Origin: Nitrososphaerota archaeon
GTDB taxonomy: Archaea > Thermoproteota > Nitrososphaeria > Nitrososphaerales > UBA183
NCBI GenBank assembly: GCA_029785685.1
Contig: JAFLZE010000061.1
Coordinates: forward strand, 1 to 6,231
DNA length: 6,231 nt
Direction of reading: 5' to 3'
The notes below the pieces were generated by a model that made no database searches, was not told where the DNA came from, and saw only the letters and a list, made by a program, of their open reading frames with translations. A program made the position numbers and the translations under genes. Shown here piece after piece: positions 1 through 6,178 of this stretch. How positions within the stretch are numbered: the first letter of the stretch is position 1; every line of letters starts with the position of its first letter.

Positions 1-348
<348 letters not shown>

Positions 349-548
349 CTTCTCGGGGACTGCCGGATGCCGGAGAACGTGGGCCCCTTCTCGTCCCCCT
401 CTGGTCGCTCCTCCCCGTCGGCTTCGATACGGGCCCGGCCTGGAACCCCCCTCGGCTCCTTTCCTCTCGCTTCCCACGCAGCCGAAAGAGGTCGGACCCA
501 GTTTTCCCCCAATTCTTTTAAACTGAATCCGAGGGCGTCAGCCGCCTC
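349..548. other. Intergenic gap with pyrimidine-rich tract
   Basis: This is the gap between the deoxyhypusine synthase stop and the pyrophosphatase start. A C/T-rich tract at about 384-417, followed by a short TTTT at 502-505, could end transcription of the upstream gene, but no clear hairpin or long T-run supports this. A TATA-like box lies near the right end. Frames crossing the gap have compositions typical of shadows, and I found no tRNA fold on either strand. Confidence 0.4.
515..523 (+). promoter_or_regulatory. TATA-like box of the pyrophosphatase gene
   Basis: CTTTTAAAC stands out in a GC-rich gap, with its centre about 30 bases before the TTG start at 549. Archaeal transcription usually begins about 25 bases downstream of the TATA centre, so the mRNA should start near 544-549 and have almost no leader. 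Confidence 0.55.
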
Positions 549-2741
549 TTGTCACTGGGCTTCGGGACCCTGCAGACCCCCCCTCAGACCTTGGCCGTCG
601 TCCCGGGTTTGGCGCCCAACGGGACGGGCGCATATATCGCCCTGGGGCTCGCGATCCTGGCCCTTCTTTACGGGGCCGCCCTGTGGGGGTACCTGAGACG
701 CCAGAGCCGCGGGAACCCGAAGATGGTGGAGATCTCCGACGCCGTCAAGCAGGGAGCCGGGGCCTTCCTTGCGAGGGAATACCGCGTGATCGCCCCCGTG
801 GCGCTCGTGATCATCCTGCTCATCTTCGGTCTGATCGACTACCCCAACGCGACCGGCGGGGCGACCGCAGTCGGGTTCGGGGTGGGTGCCTTCCTCTCGG
901 CCCTCGCCGGGTACGTGGGGATGGCCGTCACCGTCAGGACGAGCTCCCGGACCGCCGAGGCGGCGAAGTCGGGACTGGGGAGCGCCCTCACCATGGCCTT
1001 CCGGGGCGGGGGGGTGATGGGGATGACCGTGGTCGGTCTCGACCTTCTCGGGCTGTCCGCCTTCTACCTGTTCTACTCGAGCACGATAGCCTCGTCCCCT
1101 GCGACGCTCGCGGGGCTCGGGTTCGGCGCCTCGCTCATCGCCATGTTCATGAGGGTGTCTGGGGGGATCTACACCAAGGCGGCGGACGTCGGGGCCGACC
1201 TTGTCGGGAAGGTGGAGGCCGGCATCCCGGAGGACGACCCGAGGAACCCGGCTGTCATAGCTGACAACGTCGGCGACAACGTCGGCGACTGCGCCGGGAT
1301 GGGGGCCGACGTCTACGAGTCGTACGTCGTGACGACCATAGCTGTCATGATCCTGGGCGCTCTGATCCCGGCAGGCGTGGGGGAGGGGCTCCTGGTCTAT
1401 CCGCTACTGCTCGGCGCCTCGGGGATCGCCGGCGCAATCGTGGGAAGCCTCTACGTCAGGAAGTCGATAAAGTCCAATCCGCTCCGTGCGCTGAACATCA
1501 CGCTGGCCATCGCCGCCGTGGTGGCCGTGGTCTTCGATTTCGTCTTCGGCCAGTTCCTCTTCGGGGGGTCCACGCTGGGGTACTACCTCTTCGCGAGCGC
1601 CATAGTCGGCGTGGTCGTCGTGATAGCGATAGAGAACGTCGCCAACTACTTCACCTCGTACTCCTACGGGCCGGTCAAGGAGATCGCCCGCTCCAGCCTG
1701 ACGGGACCGGCCACGAACTTCCTTTCAGGGTTCTCCACCGGACTCGAGAGCGCGGCTCCTTCGGCTTTGGTCCTCGTGGTCGCGATAATCGCGTCCTACT
1801 CGCTCGGGTACTACGGGTCGGGCGGGGACGTCCTCACGGGGATATACAGCACCGCAGTGGCGACGATGTCCATGCTGTCGCTCACCGGGATCATAATGTC
1901 GATCGACTCCTTCGGCCCGATCACCGACAACGCCAACGGGATCGTCGAGATGGCCGGGCTCGAGAAGGGTGTCAGGGACGTCACCGACGAGCTCGACGCC
2001 CTGGGGAACACGACGAAGGCCACCACGAAGGCGTTCGCCGTCACCTCGGCTGCGCTCGCTGCGGTCGCGATATTCGAGGCCTTCCAGCGAGAGGCGTCCA
2101 GGATAATCCTCAACGCCGGGGGGTCGGTAGCCAGCAGATACGCGCCTTCGATGGTCAACGGCCAGCTGGATTTCAGCCTCTCCAACCCCTACGTCGTCAT
2201 AGGCCTCCTGATAGGCGGCCTCATGCCGTTCTACTTCTCTAGCTTCCTGATCAAGGCGGTCGGACGGGCCGCCTACACCATAGTCAACGAGGTCAGGCGG
2301 CAGTTCAAGGAGATACCGGGGATCATGGAAGGGACCGCGAAGCCGGACTACGCCAAGGCGGTGGGGATCAGCACGAACGCCGCCATCCGGGAGCTCGTGA
2401 AGCCGGGAGCGCTGGCCATCATCACCCCGCTCGTGGTGGGGTTCGTCCTCGGCCCCCTGGCGCTGGGAGGGCTCCTGATAGGGACGGTGGTGTCAGGGGT
2501 ATTCCTCGCGTTCACCATGACCAACGGAGGCGCGGCCTGGGACAACGCGAAGAAGTACATCGAGACCGGCCAGCTGGGCGGGAAGGGCTCTGACGCCCAC
2601 AAGGCAGCCGTGATGGGCGACACCGTGGGAGACCCGTTCAAGGACACTGCGGGGCCTGCGATCAACTCGCTGATCAAGGTCGTCAACACGATCTCCATAG
2701 TGTTCATCTCAGCCATCGTCCTCTACGCCCTCTTCATCTAG
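549..2741 (+). CDS. hppA: Membrane-bound proton-pumping pyrophosphatase, K+-independent type
   Basis: This integral membrane enzyme hydrolyses pyrophosphate and uses the energy to export protons, recovering energy from PPi made in biosynthesis. The 730 residues match the family's usual length. Signature blocks are visible: DVGADLVGKVE (213-223), RNPAVIADNVGDNVGDCAG (232-250), which supply the Mg-PPi-binding aspartates, FGPITDNANGIVEMAG (455-470), NGGAAWDNAKKYIE (659-672) and GDTVGDPFKDTAGPAINSL (690-708). In GNTTKATTKAF (486-496), Lys490 and Thr493 occupy the two positions that separate K+-independent enzymes (Lys, Thr) from K+-dependent ones (Ala, Gly); all characterised K+-independent members pump H+. 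Many hydrophobic segments start at about residue 28. The start is TTG: the frame is closed by TAA at 519-521, has no ATG or GTG near the N-terminus, and TTG 549 fits the TATA box; TTG 591 is the alternative. The next gene, a tRNA, lies 12 bases past the stop on the other strand. Confidence 0.96.
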   Translation: MSLGFGTLQTPPQTLAVVPGLAPNGTGAYIALGLAILALLYGAALWGYLRRQSRGNPKMVEISDAVKQGAGAFLAREYRVIAPVALVIILLIFGLIDYPNATGGATAVGFGVGAFLSALAGYVGMAVTVRTSSRTAEAAKSGLGSALTMAFRGGGVMGMTVVGLDLLGLSAFYLFYSSTIASSPATLAGLGFGASLIAMFMRVSGGIYTKAADVGADLVGKVEAGIPEDDPRNPAVIADNVGDNVGDCAGMGADVYESYVVTTIAVMILGALIPAGVGEGLLVYPLLLGASGIAGAIVGSLYVRKSIKSNPLRALNITLAIAAVVAVVFDFVFGQFLFGGSTLGYYLFASAIVGVVVVIAIENVANYFTSYSYGPVKEIARSSLTGPATNFLSGFSTGLESAAPSALVLVVAIIASYSLGYYGSGGDVLTGIYSTAVATMSMLSLTGIIMSIDSFGPITDNANGIVEMAGLEKGVRDVTDELDALGNTTKATTKAFAVTSAALAAVAIFEAFQREASRIILNAGGSVASRYAPSMVNGQLDFSLSNPYVVIGLLIGGLMPFYFSSFLIKAVGRAAYTIVNEVRRQFKEIPGIMEGTAKPDYAKAVGISTNAAIRELVKPGALAIITPLVVGFVLGPLALGGLLIGTVVSGVFLAFTMTNGGAAWDNAKKYIETGQLGGKGSDAHKAAVMGDTVGDPFKDTAGPAINSLIKVVNTISIVFISAIVLYALFI

Positions 2742-2748
2742 AAGCCGG

Positions 2749-2752
2749 AAAA
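2749..2752 (-). terminator. Short T-tract after tRNA-Cys
   Basis: On the minus strand TTTT follows two bases after the discriminator T73 (2754). Archaeal RNA polymerase can stop at short T-runs, but four is minimal, and this one overlaps the 12-base gap before the end of the pyrophosphatase gene. Confidence 0.3.
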
Positions 2753-2767
2753 GAGGTGGGGATGGGA

Positions 2768-2788
2768 CGTCCGGTGGCGACCGCCACG
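2768..2788 (-). other. tRNA-Cys intron 2 (21 bases, T-loop site 59/60)
   Basis: On the minus strand the T stem ATGGG is followed by TCCG, bulge AAC, stem GTGGC, loop GGTC, GCCAC, CGGA, bulge CGT, then CCCAT. This is a textbook BHB: two three-base bulges separated by a perfect 4-bp helix TCCG/CGGA, with a 5-bp exon helix and a 5-bp intron helix. Cutting each bulge after its second base restores a seven-base T-loop. Noncanonical introns of this kind are known mainly from crenarchaeal lineages. Confidence 0.82.
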
Positions 2789-2810
2789 TTCGGACCCATG
2801 TGAATGCGCT

Positions 2811-2826
2811 CACTGACGGCTAGCCA
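2811..2826 (-). other. tRNA-Cys intron 1 (16 bases, canonical site 37/38)
   Basis: The insertion lies between G37 and A38, the commonest archaeal tRNA intron site. Three-base bulges AGT and TGA flank a central helix of three pairs (CTG with CAG) plus one mismatch, and a short GGC/GCC helix with a TA loop lies within the intron. Cutting each bulge after its second base leaves a seven-base anticodon loop. The BHB is of the relaxed kind, and the intron is very short. Confidence 0.8.
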
Positions 2827-2885
2827 CTGCAGGCGCACGCGTAACCGCTCCGCCACCCCACCGCGAAGCGGGTTCGTTCGAGACG

Positions 2886-2894
2886 ATAATTATA
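2886..2894 (-). promoter_or_regulatory. TATA box of tRNA-Cys
   Basis: On the minus strand TATAATTAT is centred 28 bases before the first tRNA base at 2862, the normal distance from an archaeal TATA box to the transcription start. A second TATAA (minus strand, 2901-2897) lies a little too far away. The rest of the gap from 2903 to 2950 is GC-rich, so the AT-rich patch is conspicuous. Confidence 0.65.
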
Positions 2895-2952
2895 CGTTAT
2901 AGGCCGCCACGGAAGAGGCTCACCGGGCGCCCCCCAAAACAACCGCGCCCCG

Positions 2953-2966
2953 AGTCAAACTTATAA
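2953..2966 (+). promoter_or_regulatory. BRE/TATA promoter of the oxidase operon
   Basis: AGTCAAACTTATAA contains a TATA box (CTTATAA, 2960-2966) preceded by an A-containing stretch that could bind TFB. Initiation about 25 bases downstream falls near 2988-2992, about 10 bases before the ATG at 3001. No Shine-Dalgarno sequence lies in that space, so translation of subunit II is probably leaderless or nearly so. Confidence 0.65.
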
Positions 2967-3000
2967 CCGCTGTTCGGGCAGCAACACAGCGCACGACCTA

Positions 3001-3756
3001 ATGTATTCGGGACTGCTCGCTGCGCCGCCGACCGTCGCCACCTACTCTTACCTGCTCGACTGGTATCTGTTCTTCGGGGTCGGGGCGGCGGTAGTTGTAA
3101 TCAGCATGCTCGCGGTCTTCATGATCAGGTACAGGGACAGGGGGGAGAGGACCCCCATGCCGAAGCACAAGACCGAAGGGTGGAAGATAGTCCTCATCAC
3201 CGTCCTGATCAGCGTGACCATACTCTCTGCCGCGGAGTACCAGACGTTCGCTGCCTTCGGGAACATCGAGATCCCCAGCAGCGCGCTCTGCCTGCAGCAG
3301 ACCGGGTCCCCATGCGTCCAGGTCTGCGTCCAGGCATTCCAGTGGGGGTGGAACTACACCTACCCTGTGAACGGGATGACCTGCGCCGAGTCCTACAACC
3401 ACGGCCTCTACTCAGGAGCGCCTGGGAACCTTACCGTCCCCGCCGGTAGGGACATCGTGCTGAACCTGACCTCCACCGACGTCTTCCACTCGATGGGGAT
3501 CACAATGCTCGACGAGAAGGAAGACGCCATCCCCGGCAGGGTGAACCAGATGTGGTTCGAGGTGCCGTCGGTGCAGGTCACCGCGTCCCCGGACGTACTG
3601 AAGGTGGTGTGCAACCCAGGGCTCACTGCATGCACATACGTCGACGCCATCAGGTGCTTTGAGCTCTGCGGGGTCGGTCACGCAACCATGCTCGCCAACC
3701 TGACCGTCGTCACCCAAGCGTCCTGGAACGCCTGGACGGGAGGCCAGTCCGCCTGA
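3001..3756 (+). CDS. coxB: Haem-copper oxidase subunit II with CuA centre
   Basis: This subunit accepts electrons from an external carrier at its binuclear CuA centre and passes them to subunit I. It has 251 residues: two membrane helices (about 21-43 and 62-78), then an extracytoplasmic cupredoxin domain. The CuA ligands are all present: His163 in DVFHSMGI, then Cys219, Glu221, Cys223, His227 and Met230 in CFELCGVGHATM. The aromatic strip QWGWNYTYP (114-122) is the family's electron-entry motif, and DAIPGRVNQMWFE (175-187) is also typical. The CuA site points to a cytochrome c or small copper-protein donor and argues against a quinol oxidase. There is no lipobox. Six cysteines beyond the CuA pair (97, 105, 109, 128, 204, 211) and four N-glycosylation sequons (Asn118, 143, 155, 233) lie in the outer domain. 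It is first gene of the operon; its TGA shares its A with the next ATG. Confidence 0.96.
   Translation: MYSGLLAAPPTVATYSYLLDWYLFFGVGAAVVVISMLAVFMIRYRDRGERTPMPKHKTEGWKIVLITVLISVTILSAAEYQTFAAFGNIEIPSSALCLQQTGSPCVQVCVQAFQWGWNYTYPVNGMTCAESYNHGLYSGAPGNLTVPAGRDIVLNLTSTDVFHSMGITMLDEKEDAIPGRVNQMWFEVPSVQVTASPDVLKVVCNPGLTACTYVDAIRCFELCGVGHATMLANLTVVTQASWNAWTGGQSA
3738..3743 (+). promoter_or_regulatory. Possible ribosome binding site of the subunit I-III gene
   Basis: GGGAGG inside the end of the subunit II gene lies 12 bases before the ATG at 3756. It complements the usual archaeal 16S 3' end, but the spacing is longer than the common 5-10 bases. The TGATG overlap makes coupled translation at least as likely. 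Confidence 0.4.
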
Positions 3757-6146
3757 TGGCGCCGGCGTGGCTGACCCGATGGCTGTATACCACCAACCAC
3801 AAGGACGTCGGGCTCCTCTACTTCTTCACGTCTTGCTATTTCGGGATCGTCGGGGCCGTCCTCGCCCTCTTGATGAGGGTCCAGCTGTCCGTCCCCAACA
3901 ACAACTTCCTCAACGCCTTCTATTACAACCAGGCCGTCACCATGCACGGCCTCATAATGATATTCTGGTTCCTCTCTCCCATAGCCATCGGCCTGGCCAA
4001 CTACTTCGTCCCCCTGCAGATAGGGGCAAAGGACCTGGCCTTCCCCCGCCTCAACGCCCTCAGCTATTGGCTGTATCTCGCGGGAGGGGTGCTGGCGGTC
4101 TCGAGCTTCTTCGTCCCCGGCGGCTCGGCCAGCGCCGGGTGGACCACCTATCAGCCGCTCGCGGTCCTGACGGCAGGGTCAGGGCCGACCCTCACCTACC
4201 TGGGGCTGGTCCTCCTGGCCGTCTCCATCACCCTCGGCAGCGTCAACTTCCTGACGACCATCATCTGGCTGCGCGGCCCAGGGGTCACCCTGTCCAAAGT
4301 CCCGATGTTCACCTGGTTCTTCCTGTTCACCATCATAGCGATGCTCTATGCTTTCCCCACCATCATCGCCGCCTTCGTCCTGGCCTCGACCGACAGGATC
4401 CTCGGCACGGTCTTCTTCACCACCCAGGCGATCCAGCCGTCCATCCTTTGGGACAACCTCTTCTGGTTCTTCGGGCACCCTGAGGTCTACATCGTCCTCC
4501 TCCCCGCCTTCGGCATAATAGCCAACGTCATCCCCCAGTTCACCGGCCGCCCGCTGGCGGCCAGGAACGCGATACTCGTGGCCACGGCCCTGGTCGTCAT
4601 ACCGCTCAGCTTCGGGGTCTGGATGCACCACATGTTCCTCACCGGCATACCTGTCGCCCTGCAGGGGGCCTTCAGCATAGCCACGATAGCGATCTCGATC
4701 CCGTTCGACGTCATCACGCTCGCCTTCGTGGAGTCGCTCATACGCGGGAGGGTGAAGTTCGCCACCCCGATGCTGTTCTCTCTCGGGGGGGTCGTCCTCT
4801 TCATAATCGGAGGGATAACCGGCGTGTTCCTTTCGTCTCCGGTCCTCGACAGGGTCTTCAGGGGCTCGTACTTCGTGGTCTCCCACTTCCACTACGTGAT
4901 GGTGGGGGCCGCCATCTTCGGGATAATCGCCGGCATCTACTACTGGCTCCCGAGGATGACCGGGCACATGTACAACGAGAAGCTCGGCCAGCTGCACTTC
5001 GTCATCTCCTTCATCGGGTTCAACATACTCTACTTCCCCATGAACCTCCTGTACGACATGCCCAGGAGGATATTCACCTATCAGAACGTGGGGAACTGGG
5101 CGATGCTCAACGGGATAGCCTCGATAGGCGCGTTCATCTTCGCAGGCGCTCAGATACTCCTCGCCTGGAACGTCCTCCACACCTGGTTCAGGGGCCCGCA
5201 GGCTCCCCCCAACCCCTGGGGGTCCCCAGACCTCGAATGGACTTCGCATGCCGAAGGGATGTCGCCGGCGGCCAACACGTCCTCCCCGGCTCCGGCAGGA
5301 GGGTGGATCGGCCAGCTTTCCAGCGCCCCTGCAGCTGCCGCGGCGTCCGCTGAGGCGACGCCCTACGCCGCCGGGGAGCACGCCCACCTGAGCTCCAGGC
5401 CCCTGCAGCTCAGCGTCGGGATCATGCTATTCCTCGCGGGCGCGGCGACCTGGCCCGGGATCACGGCCCTGGGGCTCCTGGTCGTCGGAGGGCTCGTCGT
5501 GATCTACGCGTTCTGGGAGTGGGCCAAGGACGACATGCACGGCAGGTTCACCATGCCGGACGAGGCGGAAGGGGAAAGGTGGCCCTTCGGGGGGGTCCCC
5601 AAGCTCAAGTTGGGGATGTGGGTGTTCCTGTCGTCCGAGGTGGTCCTGTTCGGGAGCTTCCTGGGCGCCCTGATATTCATCCGCGCTGCGTCCCCCAACT
5701 GGCCCCCTGCCGGGAGCATACACGACATACCTCTGGGGACGGTCAACACCCTGGTCCTGGTGACGAGCGGGCTCACCATGTTCCTGGCCATCCAGGCGAT
5801 ACGGCAAGGGGACCAGAGGAGGCTGCTCGGGTGGCTGGGCACCACCTTCGCCCTCGGCTCGGTCTTCATGGGGATCAAGGTGTCCGAATGGATCACCCTG
5901 GGGACCAACCACTTCGTCCTCACGAACCCCACCTACTCGCTCGCGGCCAGCGCGTACTATATCATAGTCGGCCTGCACGGGGCCCACGTGACCGCGGGGC
6001 TGATCTTCATGATCTACCTGATGAAGAAAACATCCAGCGGGTTCTACACGAAGGAGAACCACGAGGCCATAGAGAACTTCGGGCTCTACTGGGCCTTCGT
6101 GGACATCGTGTGGTGCTTCGTCTTCCCGCTCTTCTACCTGCTTTAG
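3756..6146 (+). CDS. coxA-coxC: Haem-copper oxidase subunits I and III fused in one polypeptide
   Basis: This 796-residue polypeptide is the catalytic core of an A-type terminal oxidase that reduces O2 to water and pumps protons. Subunit I part (1 to about 483): low-spin haem ligands His64 and His379; CuB ligands His241, His291 and His292; Tyr245 in GHPEVY, expected to crosslink to His241; high-spin haem ligand His377 in SHFHYV; haem-propionate arginines 437-438. The D-channel set is intact: Asn82, Asp93 and Asn100 in KDLAFPRLN, and Glu243, which defines subtype A1. Two departures stand out: the K-channel lysine position is Ile320, and the usual His-Asp pair of the Mg/Mn site is Arg369-Gly370. 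Subunit III part (about 549-796): seven predicted helices, with WVFLSSEVVLFG around Glu628, GLHGAHVTAGLI and YWAFVDIVW, where most relatives have YWHFVD. Similar I-III fusions are known in Sulfolobus SoxM and Thermus caa3. The start is set by the TGATG overlap. Confidence 0.96.
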   Translation: MAPAWLTRWLYTTNHKDVGLLYFFTSCYFGIVGAVLALLMRVQLSVPNNNFLNAFYYNQAVTMHGLIMIFWFLSPIAIGLANYFVPLQIGAKDLAFPRLNALSYWLYLAGGVLAVSSFFVPGGSASAGWTTYQPLAVLTAGSGPTLTYLGLVLLAVSITLGSVNFLTTIIWLRGPGVTLSKVPMFTWFFLFTIIAMLYAFPTIIAAFVLASTDRILGTVFFTTQAIQPSILWDNLFWFFGHPEVYIVLLPAFGIIANVIPQFTGRPLAARNAILVATALVVIPLSFGVWMHHMFLTGIPVALQGAFSIATIAISIPFDVITLAFVESLIRGRVKFATPMLFSLGGVVLFIIGGITGVFLSSPVLDRVFRGSYFVVSHFHYVMVGAAIFGIIAGIYYWLPRMTGHMYNEKLGQLHFVISFIGFNILYFPMNLLYDMPRRIFTYQNVGNWAMLNGIASIGAFIFAGAQILLAWNVLHTWFRGPQAPPNPWGSPDLEWTSHAEGMSPAANTSSPAPAGGWIGQLSSAPAAAAASAEATPYAAGEHAHLSSRPLQLSVGIMLFLAGAATWPGITALGLLVVGGLVVIYAFWEWAKDDMHGRFTMPDEAEGERWPFGGVPKLKLGMWVFLSSEVVLFGSFLGALIFIRAASPNWPPAGSIHDIPLGTVNTLVLVTSGLTMFLAIQAIRQGDQRRLLGWLGTTFALGSVFMGIKVSEWITLGTNHFVLTNPTYSLAASAYYIIVGLHGAHVTAGLIFMIYLMKKTSSGFYTKENHEAIENFGLYWAFVDIVWCFVFPLFYLL
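3922..3974 (+). repeat. 53-base inverted repeat, copy inside the oxidase gene
   Basis: This stretch is codons 56-73 of the oxidase fusion and includes the codon for the low-spin haem ligand His64. Its exact reverse complement forms the right end of the window. The encoded protein here is normal for the family, so this is the original copy. Confidence 0.95.
5205..5399 (+). other. Linker joining the subunit I and III domains
   Basis: Residues about 484-548 of the fusion begin with PPNPWGSPDLEWTS, the usual end of a free subunit I, and continue as an Ala/Pro/Ser/Gly-rich low-complexity stretch with no hydrophobic helix until PLQLSVGIMLFLAG, where subunit III begins. The frame stays open and keeps the gene's codon use, so this looks like a true fusion and not a missed stop or sequencing frameshift. 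Confidence 0.75.
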
Positions 6147-6178
6147 GGGCTTCGTGATGAGAACACTAGTCGGGGTGG
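6147..6178. other. Short unexplained stretch after the oxidase stop
   Basis: Thirty-two bases separate the TAG of the fusion gene from the inverted copy. I see no T-run, hairpin or promoter. An ATG at 6157 opens only 14 codons before a stop inside the copy, and an ATG at 6198 opens only 10. Neither is a credible gene. Confidence 0.5.

Larger units (their letters stand above)
2754..2862 (-). tRNA. tRNA-Cys (anticodon GCA) with two introns
   Basis: Read on the minus strand from 2862, the segment folds as a complete tRNA. The acceptor stem GGTGGGG (2862-2856) pairs fully with CCCCACC (2761-2755). T8 and G9 follow, then a 3-bp D stem GCG/CGC with A14, G15, G18 and G19. The anticodon stem TGCGC/GCGCA closes the loop CTGCAGA after removal of a 16-base intron; the anticodon GCA is at 2830-2828. 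A five-base variable loop ends in C48, which matches G15. The T stem ATGGG/CCCAT closes a seven-base loop TCCGAAT once a 21-base intron is removed. The base after the acceptor is T73, the usual discriminator of tRNA-Cys, and CTGCAGA is the usual archaeal tRNA-Cys loop. The mature length is 72 bases and CCA is not encoded. One oddity is C at position 55, where nearly all tRNAs have U (pseudouridine). The short D stem resembles other archaeal tRNA-Cys genes. Confidence 0.88.

Noticed and set aside
367..696. Open frame of 109 codons across the gap before the pyrophosphatase
   Set aside because: It is Ser/Pro/Arg-rich, overlaps the pyrophosphatase N-terminus in another frame, and lacks a promoter or start context that would favour it over the real gene.
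2774..2787. GTGGCG/CGCCAC hairpin read as a terminator after the pyrophosphatase
   Set aside because: No T-run follows on the plus strand, and the hairpin is fully explained as the intron helix of the tRNA T-loop intron on the minus strand.
2861..2871. Small hairpin CCGC-GAA-GCGG at the 5' edge of the tRNA
   Set aside because: It is four pairs in GC-rich DNA and overlaps the first two tRNA bases; chance or a trivial leader structure is enough to explain it.
2889..2902. AT-rich patch as an alternative plus-strand promoter for the oxidase operon
   Set aside because: It would give a leader of more than 80 bases, while CTTATAA at 2960-2966 is well placed and the patch is well placed for the tRNA on the other strand.
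4179..5387. Long open frame on the minus strand (402 codons) opposite the oxidase fusion
   Set aside because: It is rich in Glu, Asp, Gly, Arg, His and Pro as expected for the antisense of a GC-rich membrane protein gene, has no recognisable domain, and the plus strand carries a certain gene.
5250..5400. Subunit I-III junction as a missed stop or frameshift between two genes
   Set aside because: The frame is continuous, there is no start codon with a ribosome binding site context for a separate subunit III, and such fusions are known in archaea and bacteria.
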